This document shows positions 11,161-22,305 of a stretch of DNA of 64,000 nt, one piece after another (position 1 is the stretch's first letter; the number at the start of each line of letters is the position of its first letter). The position numbers and the translations under genes were made by a program. The notes below the pieces were generated by a model. The model had not been told where the DNA came from and did no database searches. It was given only the letters and a program-made list of their open reading frames with translations. Origin of the DNA: Rosa chinensis (Eukaryota; Streptophyta; Magnoliopsida; Rosales; Rosaceae). The stretch is from assembly GCF_002994745.2 (NCBI RefSeq), contig NC_037092.1, positions 23,833,001-23,897,000 on the forward strand. The letters run 5' to 3'.

Positions 11161-11406
11161 ATTTAAAAAAATAAAATAAATTAAAACCACTTTGATTAGA
11201 GGATCTAAGAATTGTCCAAATGAAAGAAATATTTTGATACCTAAGAAGACTTGCATATTAGCAATACTGACAACATTGACTATTATGGGACACGACCAAA
11301 GTAATTGAAATATTTACTTCAATTTTTATGTGCATGGTAAGGTTCGTAGAGCATGTAGATTCCTTGATCATCTCCATGAACCTGGAATACTTCCTCATTT
11401 TCTTTT

Positions 11407-11799
11407 GGATTAATTTTAGTTTACACCCCTAAGGTTTCAGGGTGTCATCATGTCACCCCTTCAACTCTCAATTTTGAATTTTTACCCCCCAAACTTTCAA
11501 TTTCAGTCAGTCATGTCCAATTTCTTAGATTCCGTTCAAATTGGATGTTAATTCTGACAATCTAACCCACTTTGAGGGCTAAAATGGTCATTTCAAGACC
11601 AAAAAAACTCATATGTGTCCTTAAAATGCTTCAACGTGGGTTAGATCGTCAGAATTAACGTCCAATTTGGACGGAATCTGAGAAATTGGACATGACTGAC
11701 TGAAATTGGAAAGTTTGGGGGGTAAAAATTCAAAATTGAGAGTCGAGGGGGTGACATGATGACACCCTCAAAGCTCAAGGGGGTAAACTGAAATTAATC
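11407..11799. mobile_element. MULE-type foldback MITE, 393 bp
   Basis: Nearly the whole element is one long palindrome: arms of roughly 170-190 bp match as inverted repeats around a short centre near 11600. The flank ATTTTCTTTT occurs at 11397-11406 and 11800-11809, giving a 9-10-bp TSD. No coding capacity. The transcript would form a long near-perfect hairpin, a plausible small-RNA precursor. Confidence 0.85.
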
Positions 11800-11832
11800 A
11801 TTTTCTTTTCACCTACTACCATTATTGTCTTA

Positions 11833-12165
11833 GGGTAAGTTTGGGATTGCGGTGAACTTTAAAAAAAAAAAAACTACTGCTACTTTGTTGCGAAAATAAC
11901 TAGCTGTGAATTAAAATAGTTTTGTGTTTGGTAAATAATATTTTTAAAAGTGCTGTCAGAGTGTCAGTACATAAAACAACTTCAGAGCGTGTTTTCATTC
12001 ACAACAGCTTCTAAAAGCAGCCTTTGGGCTGCTTCTAAAATCTGCTTCCAGTGACCTATAATTTTCAATTAAAGCTGTTTTTTATTTATTTACCAAACAC
12101 AATAAAATCTAAAATTTTAAACAAAAACTGATTTATTTAAAAGTGAAGCAATTCCAAACGGGGCC
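11833..12165. mobile_element. Tourist-like (PIF/Harbinger) MITE, 333 bp
   Basis: Termini GGGTAAGTTTGGGATTGC and GCAATTCCAAACGGGGCC are inverted repeats, and TTA flanks both sides (11830-11832, 12166-12168), the 3-bp TSD of PIF/Harbinger elements. It is the same family as 12893-13213 in the opposite orientation. Confidence 0.85.
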
Positions 12166-12289
12166 TTAATAGCTATAATTTATTTATGTAATCTCCTACA
12201 ACTTAAAGAAAATAAGCAAATAAATTAGAGAAATGTAAACTTGTATTTGATATTCAGGTATGATACATTGCAAAACAAGCTACCTACTC

Positions 12290-12650
12290 ACCACTGGCGA
12301 ATCCAGGATTAAAATTTTGAGGGCGCTAATCTAAGGCTTGGTTATAAGATTTTTTATTTTATTTTTTGTTGATAAAGATTCCAAGAATTTTGAGACTAAA
12401 TTTTAAAAGAAATACTATTGGAGGATGTTGTCACTAAAGAAAGAAAAGGAGAAAAAAAATGTGGAAAGAACAAAAAAAAAAAAAGGCCAGATTTACCTTG
12501 AAGATAAGAAACTTTTAAGAAATACAGATAGAAAAAACTAATAGAAAATGTTGTTATAAAAGAAGAAGAAAAAAATAGAGAAAAGGGAAAGAGACAAAAA
12601 AGAAGAAAGAAATGAAAAACAGGAACAAAAGAACAAAAGGGAGAAGGAAA
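12290..12650. repeat. SERK-locus flank, paralogous to 45185-45473
   Basis: A- and G-rich non-coding sequence beginning ATCCAGGATTAAAATTTTG matches 45190 onward over about 290 bp, including TTTTGAGACTAAATTTTAAAAG. It belongs to the duplicated locus and contains no gene. Confidence 0.6.
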
Positions 12651-12780
12651 GGCTCTAAGGAAAGCCCAATACCATTTGGTCTAATGGCATAGTCTTCCTT
12701 TTGTAAGTGAGATATTGTGAGCTCGACTCAAGAAAAATTAGTTGTAGCATTTGAGTTGTTTATCTAATAAAATAAAATAA
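12651..12780 (+). mobile_element. SINE-like element, 130 bp, with paralogous empty site
   Basis: The box A-like TTTGGTCTAATGGCATAG and box B-like GAGCTCGACTCAA precede an AATAAAATAAAA tail. AAGGAAA flanks both sides (12644-12650 and 12781-12787). The paralog near 58330 reads GAGAAGGAAATGGGTTAAC without the insert, which fixes the boundaries. Confidence 0.75.
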
Positions 12781-12892
12781 AAGGAAACGGGTTAACAGCA
12801 AAGAGGAGACTCAAACCAAGGTCAAAACTGGAGAAAGACTAAAATAACTCGTCACTTTGCTAGCTTAGATTTGTAAAACAATAGCACACTTA

Positions 12893-13213
12893 GGCCCCGT
12901 TTGGGATTGCTTCGCTTTTAAAAAAAATCAGCTTTTGTTCAAATTTTAGATTTTATTGTGTTTGGTAAATAAATAAAAAGCAACTTTAATTGAAAGTTAT
13001 AGGTCACTGACATCAGATTTTAGAAGCAGCCTAGAGGTTGCTTTTAGAAGCTACTGTGGATCAAAACACACTATGCAGTTGTTTTATGTACTGACAACAC
13101 TTTTAAAAATATTATTTACCAAATACAAAACTGTTTTAATTCACAGCTGATTATTCTCACAACACAACAGCAGCAATTTTTTTTTAAAAGTCACAGCAAT
13201 CCCAAACTAGCCC
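12893..13213. mobile_element. Tourist-like (PIF/Harbinger) MITE, 321 bp, with paralogous empty site
   Basis: Termini GGCCCCGTTTGGGATTGC and GCAATCCCAAACTAGCCC are inverted repeats flanked by TTA (12890-12892 and 13214-13216). The duplicated locus near 58445-58465 reads CACACTTATTCTATG with a single TTA, i.e. the unoccupied target. No coding capacity. Confidence 0.92.
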
Positions 13214-13391
13214 TTATTCTATATAAATTATTGCTAGAAGTTACGCCCCTACTACTCACTGTATATACCAAAGGATGAACTACAAATTACTTACACGTGG
13301 CTACGTATAGCTATAGGCCACTGATTAATTAACCATGCAGATTAAAATTCTCAAATCAAGATTCTGAAAAGGCAAGCTGAAAGTATCAACT

Positions 13392-13936
13392 ATGGCAATG
13401 GAGATAGCTCCGACTTGCTTGATGTCGTTTACCCTAATCCTTGTCCAAAGTGTAAACTTTGTTCCCTTGGTGTATGGAGCGCCACCCCTCTCGGAGGCAA
13501 AAGCTTTACTTGCATTCAAGGAGAGATTAATGGATCCACAAAACGTGCTCCAAAGCTGGGATGCCAACATTATCACACCCTACAGTACCTGGTTTGGTAT
13601 TAGGTGCAACCAAGACAATAAGGTTTTTGCAGTCGACTTACGTGGGCAATCCTATATGGAAATCTAGTACCTGAACTCGGACTGCTTCTAGCTTTAAAAT
13701 ATTTGAGATTGGGTCAAAATAATATTGCAGGAACCATTCCAACTGAGCTTGGTAACCTGAAGAGTCGCAACGTACTCGACTTGCATAACAACAAATTAAC
13801 TGGGAAAGTTCCCTCCCAAATTGCAAACATTCCAGACCTTGTATTGGCAAACTTTGTGAACAACAATAATTTATATTGGGACTTTTGGCCCACACGAGTG
13901 TTTAAAGGCCGTTACAATTTACGCCAGAAGAACTGA
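13392..13936 (+). pseudogene. SERK-like LRR protein pseudogene, copy B
   Basis: ATG 13392 opens a frame with a signal peptide (about residues 1-28), an LRR N-terminal domain (SEAKALLAFKERLMDPQNVL, then SWDANI...STWFGIRCNQ) and the start of a first repeat. A frameshift near 13655 ends it after 91 residues. The next frame continues with LVPELG, YLRLGQNNIAGTIPTELGNL and NKLTGKVPSQIANI, then stops at 13936. This is the N-terminal ectodomain layout of SERK-type co-receptors; transmembrane and kinase regions are missing. It could be a decayed short secreted LRR protein. Transcription is possible, a full product is not. Confidence 0.8.
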
Positions 13937-14011
13937 AGAAGAAATATTGACTCTGGCTGCTTCTTTGAGTTTTTCCGAGTACGTAAATATAAATATATAT
14001 ATATATATATA

Positions 14012-14341
14012 GGCCGATCACAGTCGGACGTCCGCACTGTCGCTAAAGTGCGGACGTCGACACTGCAGCAGCTTCCAGTAGGCGATAGAGGAGCGGGGCT
14101 TGCCGGACCGAAGCTGAAGGCATCCCAAACCGCTTCTGGGTAGCGATCTAGGTCGGAGGAGATCAAGGTTGAAGGATAGTCGCTAGCGACCTCATATGCA
14201 ACTGCAACGTTCTGGGCAGCGCTACAACCTCGTCACCTGCGGCTCCACCCGTCTGCAAATTGGTCCATTCGATGCTTGGCCTCTGTCCGGCAAGCTGTGC
14301 CTCGCCGTCGACACTTGATTGAGACCGGAGCAGCGACGTCC

Positions 14342-14350
<9 letters not shown>
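14012..14350. mobile_element. GC-rich insertion between TA microsatellites in pseudogene copy B
   Basis: Copy A has only a short dinucleotide tract between the gene remnant and TCTCTTCAAAAACTAAAAAG. Copy B has ~340 bp of GC-rich sequence here, bordered by (TA)n on both sides. The left end contains the palindromic pair CGGACGTCCGCACT / AGTGCGGACGTC. No domain is recognisable and a TSD cannot be read within the TA tracts. Confidence 0.5.
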
Positions 14351-14385
<35 letters not shown>

Positions 14386-14559
14386 TTCTCTTCAAAAACT
14401 AAAAAGCTTTTATTTTGGAGGTTTATTTAAGCGTTTGTACCTCTTTATTACAGAAAATAAACCATATTTGTAGTAGTTTTCCGTTTTATTTCATGTTCTC
14501 TAGGGACTAGGGTCTTATGTTATGGATTATGATCAAAATATCTCTCACTTAATTCTAAT

Positions 14560-15224
14560 GATTTTATAAGAGTTGTAAACCATAGATGGGGAACACGGTA
14601 TGAGAAAAGGGGAAATGCAAAAAATGTGCCTTTCCCCCATGGAAGGAAATCTGCAAGAACTTGTCCTCATATTTCTTGTAACGTACATAACAGGGAATAA
14701 GATCTTATTGTTTCCTCTCTTAGTCCTAACTAATGAACCTAGTGAAAAAGGGTTAAGCATACTTATATCCAAAGAATGATCGAGTTTAGTTGATCTTCCA
14801 TTACAAAATTAATTGTCAATGGCTAACCATGTCACAAGTTCAGGTGTAAAAATAGTGCATTGAGTACACATGAGAGCTAACTTTTATGACTATAGTTGGT
14901 TTGGTGGCAATAGTCCTAGGAGAATAGCCTTTTTCTCATGGAAGGAAAACTGTAAAAATGATCTTTAGAAGGTAATCTAAAATGTACTGATATGTTGGTT
15001 ATGAAAATCTAATGGAATAATAGATGAATTACAGTGAATAATGAATGTATCATCCACTCAAGAGATGAACAGGCCTAACCTAATATATGAGATACTTTTA
15101 TAAAATTCAAAATTCCTTTATTCCTTACATGCATGGTAATATTCTATGATCCCAATCAAAACCACTTTAGACAATTTGACAAAAACCTTAAGCACTATGG
15201 CGACCATAAAGTTGACTTTTCAGA
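14560..15224. other. Duplicated flank without a gene
   Basis: Positions 14955-15190 are collinear with 3610-3650, 3860-3900 and 5766-5900 once the MITE and MULE there are removed, so this is the empty-site copy for both. I see no gene or RNA. Confidence 0.6.
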
Positions 15225-15661
15225 ATTAGTGATATCGCTCGTCCTGCGGTGGCTGACATCTAGGTTGGCCTCTGGCCTCTCCGACGTTGTGTGACCAGCT
15301 ATCGGACGGGAAATTTGATACTATTGCTCGAGGACGGTTTTTTCTTGGGAGCGTTTGCTCGGAGTTTCGCAAGATGGTTTTGGCGGCAGATTTCGGTGCG
15401 AGGTCTCAGAGACGCTGTGGTTGGGTTGTACAAACTTTGGTTTGCTTTCCTGGAAAGCCGGTGACATGGGTTGTGAAGGGGCTGCATCGATGGCAACATG
15501 GGTCGTGTGATTTTAGTTTCCTGACGACGGCTGTCGTGTCAGAAGGGGTTGAGGCGGCGCTGAAACTTTTGTTATATATGTCCGATTACATTATGGAGGG
15601 GACGGAGACTGGACCTGGGTCAAGCCAAGTTTTCTGAGTTTTGAGTTGACTTTCATAAGGG
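15225..15661. repeat. R1 repeat, left part (continues at 20418)
   Basis: Matches 10020-10440 and 10440-10850 in order and spacing. A 116-residue frame (15287-15637) covers the best-preserved part but has no known domain. The copy is interrupted by the solo LTR at 15667. Confidence 0.6.
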
Positions 15662-16969
15662 CTGCTTGTTAGCATTGAAGCCACCCTCAAGTGCAAGAGG
15701 TACAAGTTATAGAATAGGGGATTAAGTAAGGATGTCGAACCCACGAGTATTGGTAAATCCTTTCCTAGCTAGGGAAAACCTAAGGAAAAACTAGAAGAAT
15801 ATGCAAATGTACAATCACAAACAAAGGCTCACAAGTGAACCAAAGTTCATGGTGAGTATGTGTAAGATGGTGTGTAGAGATTTGATTTTGATTTTGAGAA
15901 TGGTTTCTATTCAAATTGAAACAATGAAAGCAAGTAATATAAACTAAGTTAAACTAAACAAGTTGTTATCAAATGGATGGGAGTTAGGGCATCGGGTTTC
16001 ACCTTTTGCCTCCCTTGCAAGCATTAAAGCAATTGAATATGAATGATGCAAAGCTAATTGTCCAACAACCCTCTTAGCATCCGGATAGGGACTACTAAGA
16101 CTTAAACCCCTTTCATTTTATTAACTCTAACCAGATAAGTCTAGAGCTAACTACCTAGAGACAAATTCAATTACCGAATAGGTCTCAATCCTTTGTCCCT
16201 GAATGCATAAAGCTTAGAGTTTAGGTAACCAAGCAAGCAAACCAATCCTATCTCTAGGTGATTTTAGCTCACTACCCTCACATGCACACATGGTGTGCTT
16301 TCATGCTCCCTTTTTGCCTAAAGGTAATCAATCTCTAGGAAAAACTTCATGTCATGGCAAACACATAACTCAAATTGATTAGCTCTAAGTAATGCATTCA
16401 ACTATTGACTTAGCATGTGAGAATGACAACATGAATTTTCATCAATTTATAAACAAAAGCATCAATACAAGCAAGTTTGTCTAGGGCACTACAGGAAAAT
16501 AGGTCATTTACGGCGCGCAAAAAACGCCGTAAATAACTTTTTACGGCGCGCGGATAAACGCTCTTATAGACCGCGTCGTAAAATTGAACTGAATTTTTCA
16601 ATTTTACGGCGTTCAAAATGCATGTCGTAAATGTACTCAAAAGCATGTCGTAAATTTTCATTTACAACGCGCATTGCATGCCGTAAATGTCTTTTGCAAA
16701 ATTAAAAAAAAAATCAATTAATTTCCAGTTGCTTCAGGGTCACCCCAACATTGCAGCCATTAGCCATATGATATTTAGACACTTATTGAATCAAAATAGG
16801 TGTACAATATACCATATGTAAAAGAAACTCCTCATCAAAATTATCTCAATCAACTACAATTAGATATCCTTGGCTATAACTACTCACGTGGAAATGGGGT
16901 CAAATTAGATAGGACAGGCATAAATAATAAGTGTTCTTAACCGTCTAATGACTATAACTACCTGAAGAA

Positions 16970-18360
16970 AGTAAAAGAGATCCTTGGCACATTTGTCATA
17001 CTCCTTAGTACCAACAAGACTGATAATAGCAGCCGGTGCATTATCTGCACATCAATATGCTTCCTTCACTCTAAATTCAATCCCATATATCCCTTCTAGA
17101 AATAGCTGAACTTCTGTTGCCCTGGCTACAGAGAAAAAGCTAGCACCAACTTTTTCATATTGACATACTTTGATTTACCACATTGGATAATGATCAAGTG
17201 CAATAACTCTAAAAACATTAGTACATATCTGTATCAAAGTCGTAGGAAAATAAACCAAATGGAATCATAGAGCTAGAAGATTTACCTCTGTAGGAAGGGT
17301 AGGGTATGTAGCAGCATTAAGAAACAATACAGATTTCTGTTCCTCTCTTCCTTTTAAAGTCTTTCCCTGAGTTTGTGAGAGAAGATGCTTGTTTTTGTCC
17401 TCCAGTGCCTGGTATACTCATCTATAGCTTTACTTGAAGAGAGGGGCAAACAACAATACATGTCACATTTGTACAGTCAGAACATGCACTCTCAAATTCC
17501 ATATTACCAATTCACTTCTAACAATACTATATAAGAAATTGTGTTATTAATTAGTAATGACAGAAACCAAATTCTCACTCACACATTAGAGTGATCATAC
17601 AGTGTGTTTTGTATTAGTGTTAATAACATGAGAATGTTCTTACCAATAGGAGTATCGAATGTAATCAGAATCCTCCCACACATCAAATAAGGATCCAGCT
17701 CCAAGTGAAAGACCTTATTTATTTGCAACCAAATAGATATTGATATAAATGAAAAAAAATTAATGTGATATTGACAGGGCTTATTCTATAAGCAGAGAAA
17801 TGAAAGACAACATGTAAATCTCATATGGCAAATCTTCCAACTTAAAGTGAAAGACCTTATTTATTTGCAACCAACTAGATATTGACAGGCAACAGGGTAA
17901 GCTTTGACCTTTGAAACAAGCAATCAGCTAGTTGCCTTTGATGCAGACTAAACTCTTCACCTTCATACAAACTTTCTTTGAAAAACAAATATGACATATG
18001 CATACAATAGATCATAAACTCCAACCAGAATAGAATGGAAATATCATTTTTGTGCATGCACAAATTTTTAGTCTTTAATAATAACAATAAACCTGAGAAC
18101 AAGATTATATACACTAGAGTTTAGCCACTTGAAAACCGCAATTTGACTATATGGCATTACAGAAACATGCAGGAGCAATCACACTACTTACCAATGACAG
18201 AAATCTGGATCTAAGACTGATAACAAACATAAATATTGCCATGTAACCTGAGAGAAAGTATTAACTTGAGTTCAACATATCTTTTATCCTCCAGCAATTT
18301 GCATAATTCAACCTTCAACCACACCACCTGCAGGTAGAACTTATATAAATCTCAATATCT
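16970..18360 (-). pseudogene. Further captured exon-like segments in the CACTA element, donor unknown
   Basis: Minus-strand islands that read like exons with plausible splice sites include PAAIISLVGTKEYDKCAKDL (about 16975-17065), TEVQLFLEGIYGIEF (about 17085-17130), SVLFLNAATYPTLPTEV (about 17285-17340) and SLFDVWEDSDYIRYSY (about 17645-17700). I do not recognise the gene or genes; they do not look like CofD. No continuous frame exists. Confidence 0.4.
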
Positions 18361-18837
18361 CATAGTGGATTCTTAGTAGCATACTCTAATTTGAAAATCC
18401 CCTTGCATTTACAGTATTAAACAACAATTCAGAGCTTGGACCCAATTATTATGAGGCAAAAACCATTAAACAAATCTAATTTCGTTCAGAAACATATGAA
18501 CAGAAAAGCAGAAACCAACCCTTTATACAACTATGTCAAAAAGATTCAAGTAACTTGCAAGTAAACATGAAGACCAACAATCAATCCATTGAAGCAAAAA
18601 CAGGAAAATTGTTGCCAACTGATCGTAAACCAATTTCATTTGAAGAAACGTACATCAGCCAAGATGAAGATCTATTAGAACCAAAGTAATTTAGGAAATA
18701 TAATTACATCGCCCAAAAATGAAAAACAGTATAACAAAGTAGACAAGAAACCAACCATACATTTCCATCACACTTCACAATATGCTCATCATTTCAAATG
18801 CAATCCCTAAATAACATGATTCCTAATACAACAACAA

Positions 18838-19190
18838 AGTCTCACCATTCAAATTTGGCTTGCCATGCATCAAGTGGTAAACAATGACCAAGCAACTGTC
18901 AGACGGCGACCGCCTCGGAGGTGCTTTTACCGGCCAATCTCAAGCATCTAGACCTTGTATCTTCGACGGCCAGACCACCTAATCCACAATAAACAATAAT
19001 CCCCAGATAGAAGCACATTCAATTTTAAAATGAAACAGTAGAAATTACCGAGGACGCTGATAATCTCGGCGGTGCTTCCTCCGTCGCCGGAAACTGGAAG
19101 CACATGGGCTACGCGAGTGTTGAAATTCTTGAGCTTCTCGATGATGCCTTTGAAGGCGGTCCCGCTGGAGAAGACGAGGAAGGGAAACTG
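18838..19190 (-). pseudogene. CofD/YvcK-like gene fragment captured in the CACTA element
   Basis: Minus-strand exon 1 ends at 19049 before a GTAATT donor and encodes LVFSSGTAFKGIIEKLKNFN and then HVLPVSGDGGSTAEIISVLG. After a short intron, exon 2 from 18979 encodes GGLAVEDTRSRCLRLAGKST and then LLGHCLPLD. This is the conserved N-terminal region of plant CofD/YvcK-like (UPF0052) proteins, the GGTAFN and DDGGSTAEI nucleotide-binding segments, here altered (GGT to SGT, DDGG to GDGG). Two in-frame stops in exon 2 make it non-functional. A CT-rich leader at 19200-19300 suggests that the donor 5'UTR was captured too. Confidence 0.7.
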
Positions 19191-20417
19191 GGCGGAGTGG
19201 AGGAGGAGGAGAAGCGGTAATGGTTTTAGGGTTTCGGGAGCGGAGGAGATTTTGAGAGGGAGAGAGAGTCTCTAAGCGAGTCTTCTATCTCTTTCTATTT
19301 CATTCGAGAGGGAAGTTTAATATTTGGCCAAAGATTTTGGCGCTTTTCGCAGAATCACAGCATAGAAGGAGAGTGAGCGCACCTTTAATGAAAACAAATA
19401 TTGCAAATAATGGCATGCACACGAAGGACGCCGTCAAATATGTAATTGAAAAGTAATATTCACGGCGTGTTTTTATTATTCGTCGTAAATAATAGTCATT
19501 CACGGCGCGCATTTTATGCACGCCATAAATCTCACGTCGTGAATGATCACTTTTCTTGTTGTGGGGCTTTCAACCCTAGCCCTAACTAGTTTACTACTCA
19601 CACATAGCTAGATACACAAGCTTCAACATTCTATTAAACATCAAATACATAAAGAGATAGGGATTAAAGGGTGACTATTGATGATGCCGGAAGAGGTGGT
19701 GGAGATGGGTCTCCAAGAACATGATGTGGTGGTAGTCACCTCCTTCTCCTTGCTCCAAGCTCTTGATATTGGAAAGAATAGTGAAATTTGGAATCTCTAA
19801 GGTGAGTTGTAATGTTGAGTGGTGGAGGAAATAGAGGTTGTAGTGGTGGAAATTGTGGTTTTAGTGGTGGAGATGGTAGTTTTAGTGGTGGAAATGGTGG
19901 TGTCTTCTCTAGAGAGAAAAATGGATCTTGGATAGGATGAAGATGATTGAATGGAGTCAAGAATGCTGAAGATTGAGTCTTTGGCCTCTCTTTGATCAGC
20001 TTGTATGTCCTCCTTGGTCCCAAAGTGTGCAAGAGATGTTCTTACACCATTGTCCTCCAAATGGTCCCAAATTGGCAAGGTGACAAAAGGACAAGGTGTA
20101 GGGAGATATTTGAATTTCAAGTGATGGGAGATTCTCACAACCATGGTCCTCCTTTGCTGGAGAAAGGACCCTTTATGAGTGGCGGCTCGCCTGAAAAGTT
20201 CGCCAGAAAAATCAATTTGTAATTTTCTTCTAATCTCCGTGTCTTCTTTCCTTAGCTTCAAATCTCCGCATTTCAAGCCTCATATAGTCATTTTATTCTC
20301 AATGCAAGGTTTCCTACAAATAAAAGGAAATGGATTAAAAAGGGTAAAATAGCATGGAAGACAAATCAATTTTCATAATTATGGGGCACAATTGCATAAG
20401 TAATTTGTGACTCAACA

Positions 20418-21590
20418 CCGCCCTCTTGGGCTTGGTAATTAGCGCTTGGTGCTTGCTCATAGCCTATAGTATGTTAGTAGCTTAGTCTCTTTTTAATAAA
20501 TCCCTAATTTTGCAAGGAAACTATGCACTTTTTTCGTATGTTTCTAGCGAATCTTCTAGAGTAGTACCAAAGGAGGATTCAAGCTATGATCTACATATTT
20601 GATGTCGAATGAGTGGACTTATTTCTATGTATCACTTTAGATACTACCACATCTTCTTGATCTGTCTGGAGATAACAACGGAAAGATATTTATTGGCCAT
20701 TCTGTCGGACAAGAGATTTGAGACTATTGCTCGGTGACAATTTGTTCTTGGGAGCATTGTTTGCTCAAAGTTTGGCAAGATGGTTTTGGCAGCGCAATCC
20801 TTTGTGAGGTCTCCGAGGCACTGTGTTCTGGATTGGTTTCCTGGAAAGTCGGTGATATGGGTTTTGGAAGTGCTGCAACGATTGTGGCGTAGGTCGTGTG
20901 ATTCTAGTTTTGGGATAGCGACAGTCGTGGCCGAAGGGGTTGAGGCAGCTCAGGTCTTAGTTGCATGGAGTGTGGCTCCTCATGTCATGGAGGCGTGATT
21001 AGGCGGCGCTGAAAGTGTTGTTACGTCTGACTATAGTGTGGAGGAGATAGAGATTGGGCCTGGGTCAAGCCTGGTTTGTTGGGTAGGGGCCGTCCTCTTG
21101 GGCTTAGTGATTAGGGCTGGGTACTTGCTCTTAGCCTATAGGATGTTAGTTGCTTAGTTGCTTTTCAATAAACCTCTAATTTTTTAGGAAACTATACATT
21201 TTTGTGTGTGTTTCTAGCAAATTTTCTGGCATAGTACCAAAAGAGGATCCAAATTGTAATTTACGCATTTGATGTCGAATGAGTGGACCAATTTCTATGT
21301 ACCACCGTGGATACTACCACATCTTCTTGATTTGTCTGGAGATGACAGTAGAAATGTATGTAATGGTCATTTTAGCTTGTGATGAATGAACTTGCAACCC
21401 GATTTGGGATTTATTTAAAAAAAAAAAATTTAAAACCACTTTGATTAGAGGACTTAAGAATTGTCCTAATGAAAGAAATATTTTGATACCTAAGAGACTT
21501 GCATATTTGCAAAACTGACAAAATTGACTATTATGGGAGACGACCAAATTAATTGAAATATCTACTTCAATTTTTACGTTGCATGTAAGG
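20418..21590. repeat. R1 repeat, continuation plus second unit and flank
   Basis: Positions 20418-20690 complete the unit begun at 15225; 20690-21380 is another unit. It runs into the TTTAAAACCACTTTGATTAGAGG flank (21430-21590) exactly as the 9985-11340 block does, so the whole block is duplicated. Confidence 0.6.
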
Positions 21591-21978
21591 GCGGCCCTGA
21601 GGTAGTTTCTTTTCAATAAATCCCTTATTTTTTAGGAAACTATGCACGTTTTTGTGTGTTTTTAGCAAATCTTCTAGAGTAGTACCAAATAAGTATTCAA
21701 TCTATGATTTACGCATTTGATGGCGAATGAGTGGACCTATTTCTATATATCATCGTGTATACTACCACATCTTCTTGATTTTTCTGGAGATGATAGCGAA
21801 AAGGTGTGTAATAACCATTCTATAAGACGAGGGATTTGATACTATTGCTCGGTGATGGTTTTTTCTTGGGAGCATTGTTTGGTTGGAGTTTGGCAAGATG
21901 GTTTTGGCTGCAAAATCTAGTGCGAGGTCTCTAAGGCGTTGTGGTCTAGTTGTACAGACTTTGGTTCACTTTCCTGGA
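21591..21978. repeat. R1 repeat, third block, interrupted by an LTR element
   Basis: Runs to TTTCCTGGA at 21978 and resumes at 23895 with AAAGCCGGTGACATG, which in other copies is continuous (TTTCCTGGAAAGCCGGTGAC). This gives an empty-site proof for the LTR element between them. Confidence 0.65.
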
Positions 21979-22253
21979 TGTTGGATAACAGCGGAAGCGT
22001 AAAATAAAAATAAAATAAAACTAATTTTAAGGTACGGAGATATGATCCATAAATGACACACAATATGAGAGATGTACAATCCAAAGACATGTACAGAGCT
22101 CCTAGAGAGAGATATGGAGGAGACTCTTAAAATACTTAATAAAGGAATTCACTCTTACGATATTTCTACAAAATACTCCTGTACCCACTATTCAACTAGA
22201 CTAGCCTACTTATATAGGCTTACACTAGACAATGCCATAACTAAAACAATTAC

Positions 22254-22305
22254 AATAGACGTAAGTACTTTTTTTTTTTTGAAAAAACAATAGACGTAAG
22301 TACTT
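22254..22305. mobile_element. Micro-retroposition: T-run with 17-bp TSD in the left LTR
   Basis: AATAGACGTAAGTACTT occurs twice (22254-22270, 22289-22305), flanking only 18 bp that are an 11-T run plus a few bases. The other LTR lacks this. It looks like a minus-strand LINE or SINE insertion truncated to its poly(A) tail. Confidence 0.65.

Larger units (their letters stand above)
16487..19563. mobile_element. CACTA element carrying captured gene exons, 3077 bp
   Basis: The left end is CACTACAGGAAAATAGG; the right end is ACTTTTCTTGTTGTG, its imperfect inverse. GGG flanks both sides (16484-16486, 19564-19566), the 3-bp CACTA TSD. Subterminal repeats of TTTACGGCGCGC and its complement occur near both ends (16508-16690, 19438-19545). 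There is no transposase. The interior holds exon-like minus-strand segments, including the CofD-like exons at 18838-19190. Confidence 0.88.
15667..20417 (-). mobile_element. Solo LTR (about 1.67 kb) interrupted by a CACTA element
   Basis: The block begins TGTTAGCATTG and ends GACTCAACA, i.e. TG..CA termini; on the minus strand it starts TGTTGAGTCACAAAT, a common style of plant LTR start. It splits an R1 copy. The flanking pentamers CTGCT (15662-15666) and CCGCC (20418-20422) match the R1 consensus CYGCY and differ only by C/T transitions. No second LTR or internal region is present, so it is a recombination remnant. Minor ORFs (19736-20276) are repetitive and not genes. Confidence 0.7.

Noticed and set aside
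19736..20276. Two overlapping minus-strand ORFs (98 and 159 residues)
   Set aside because: They arise from GGTGGTGGA-type repeats inside the solo LTR; no domain.
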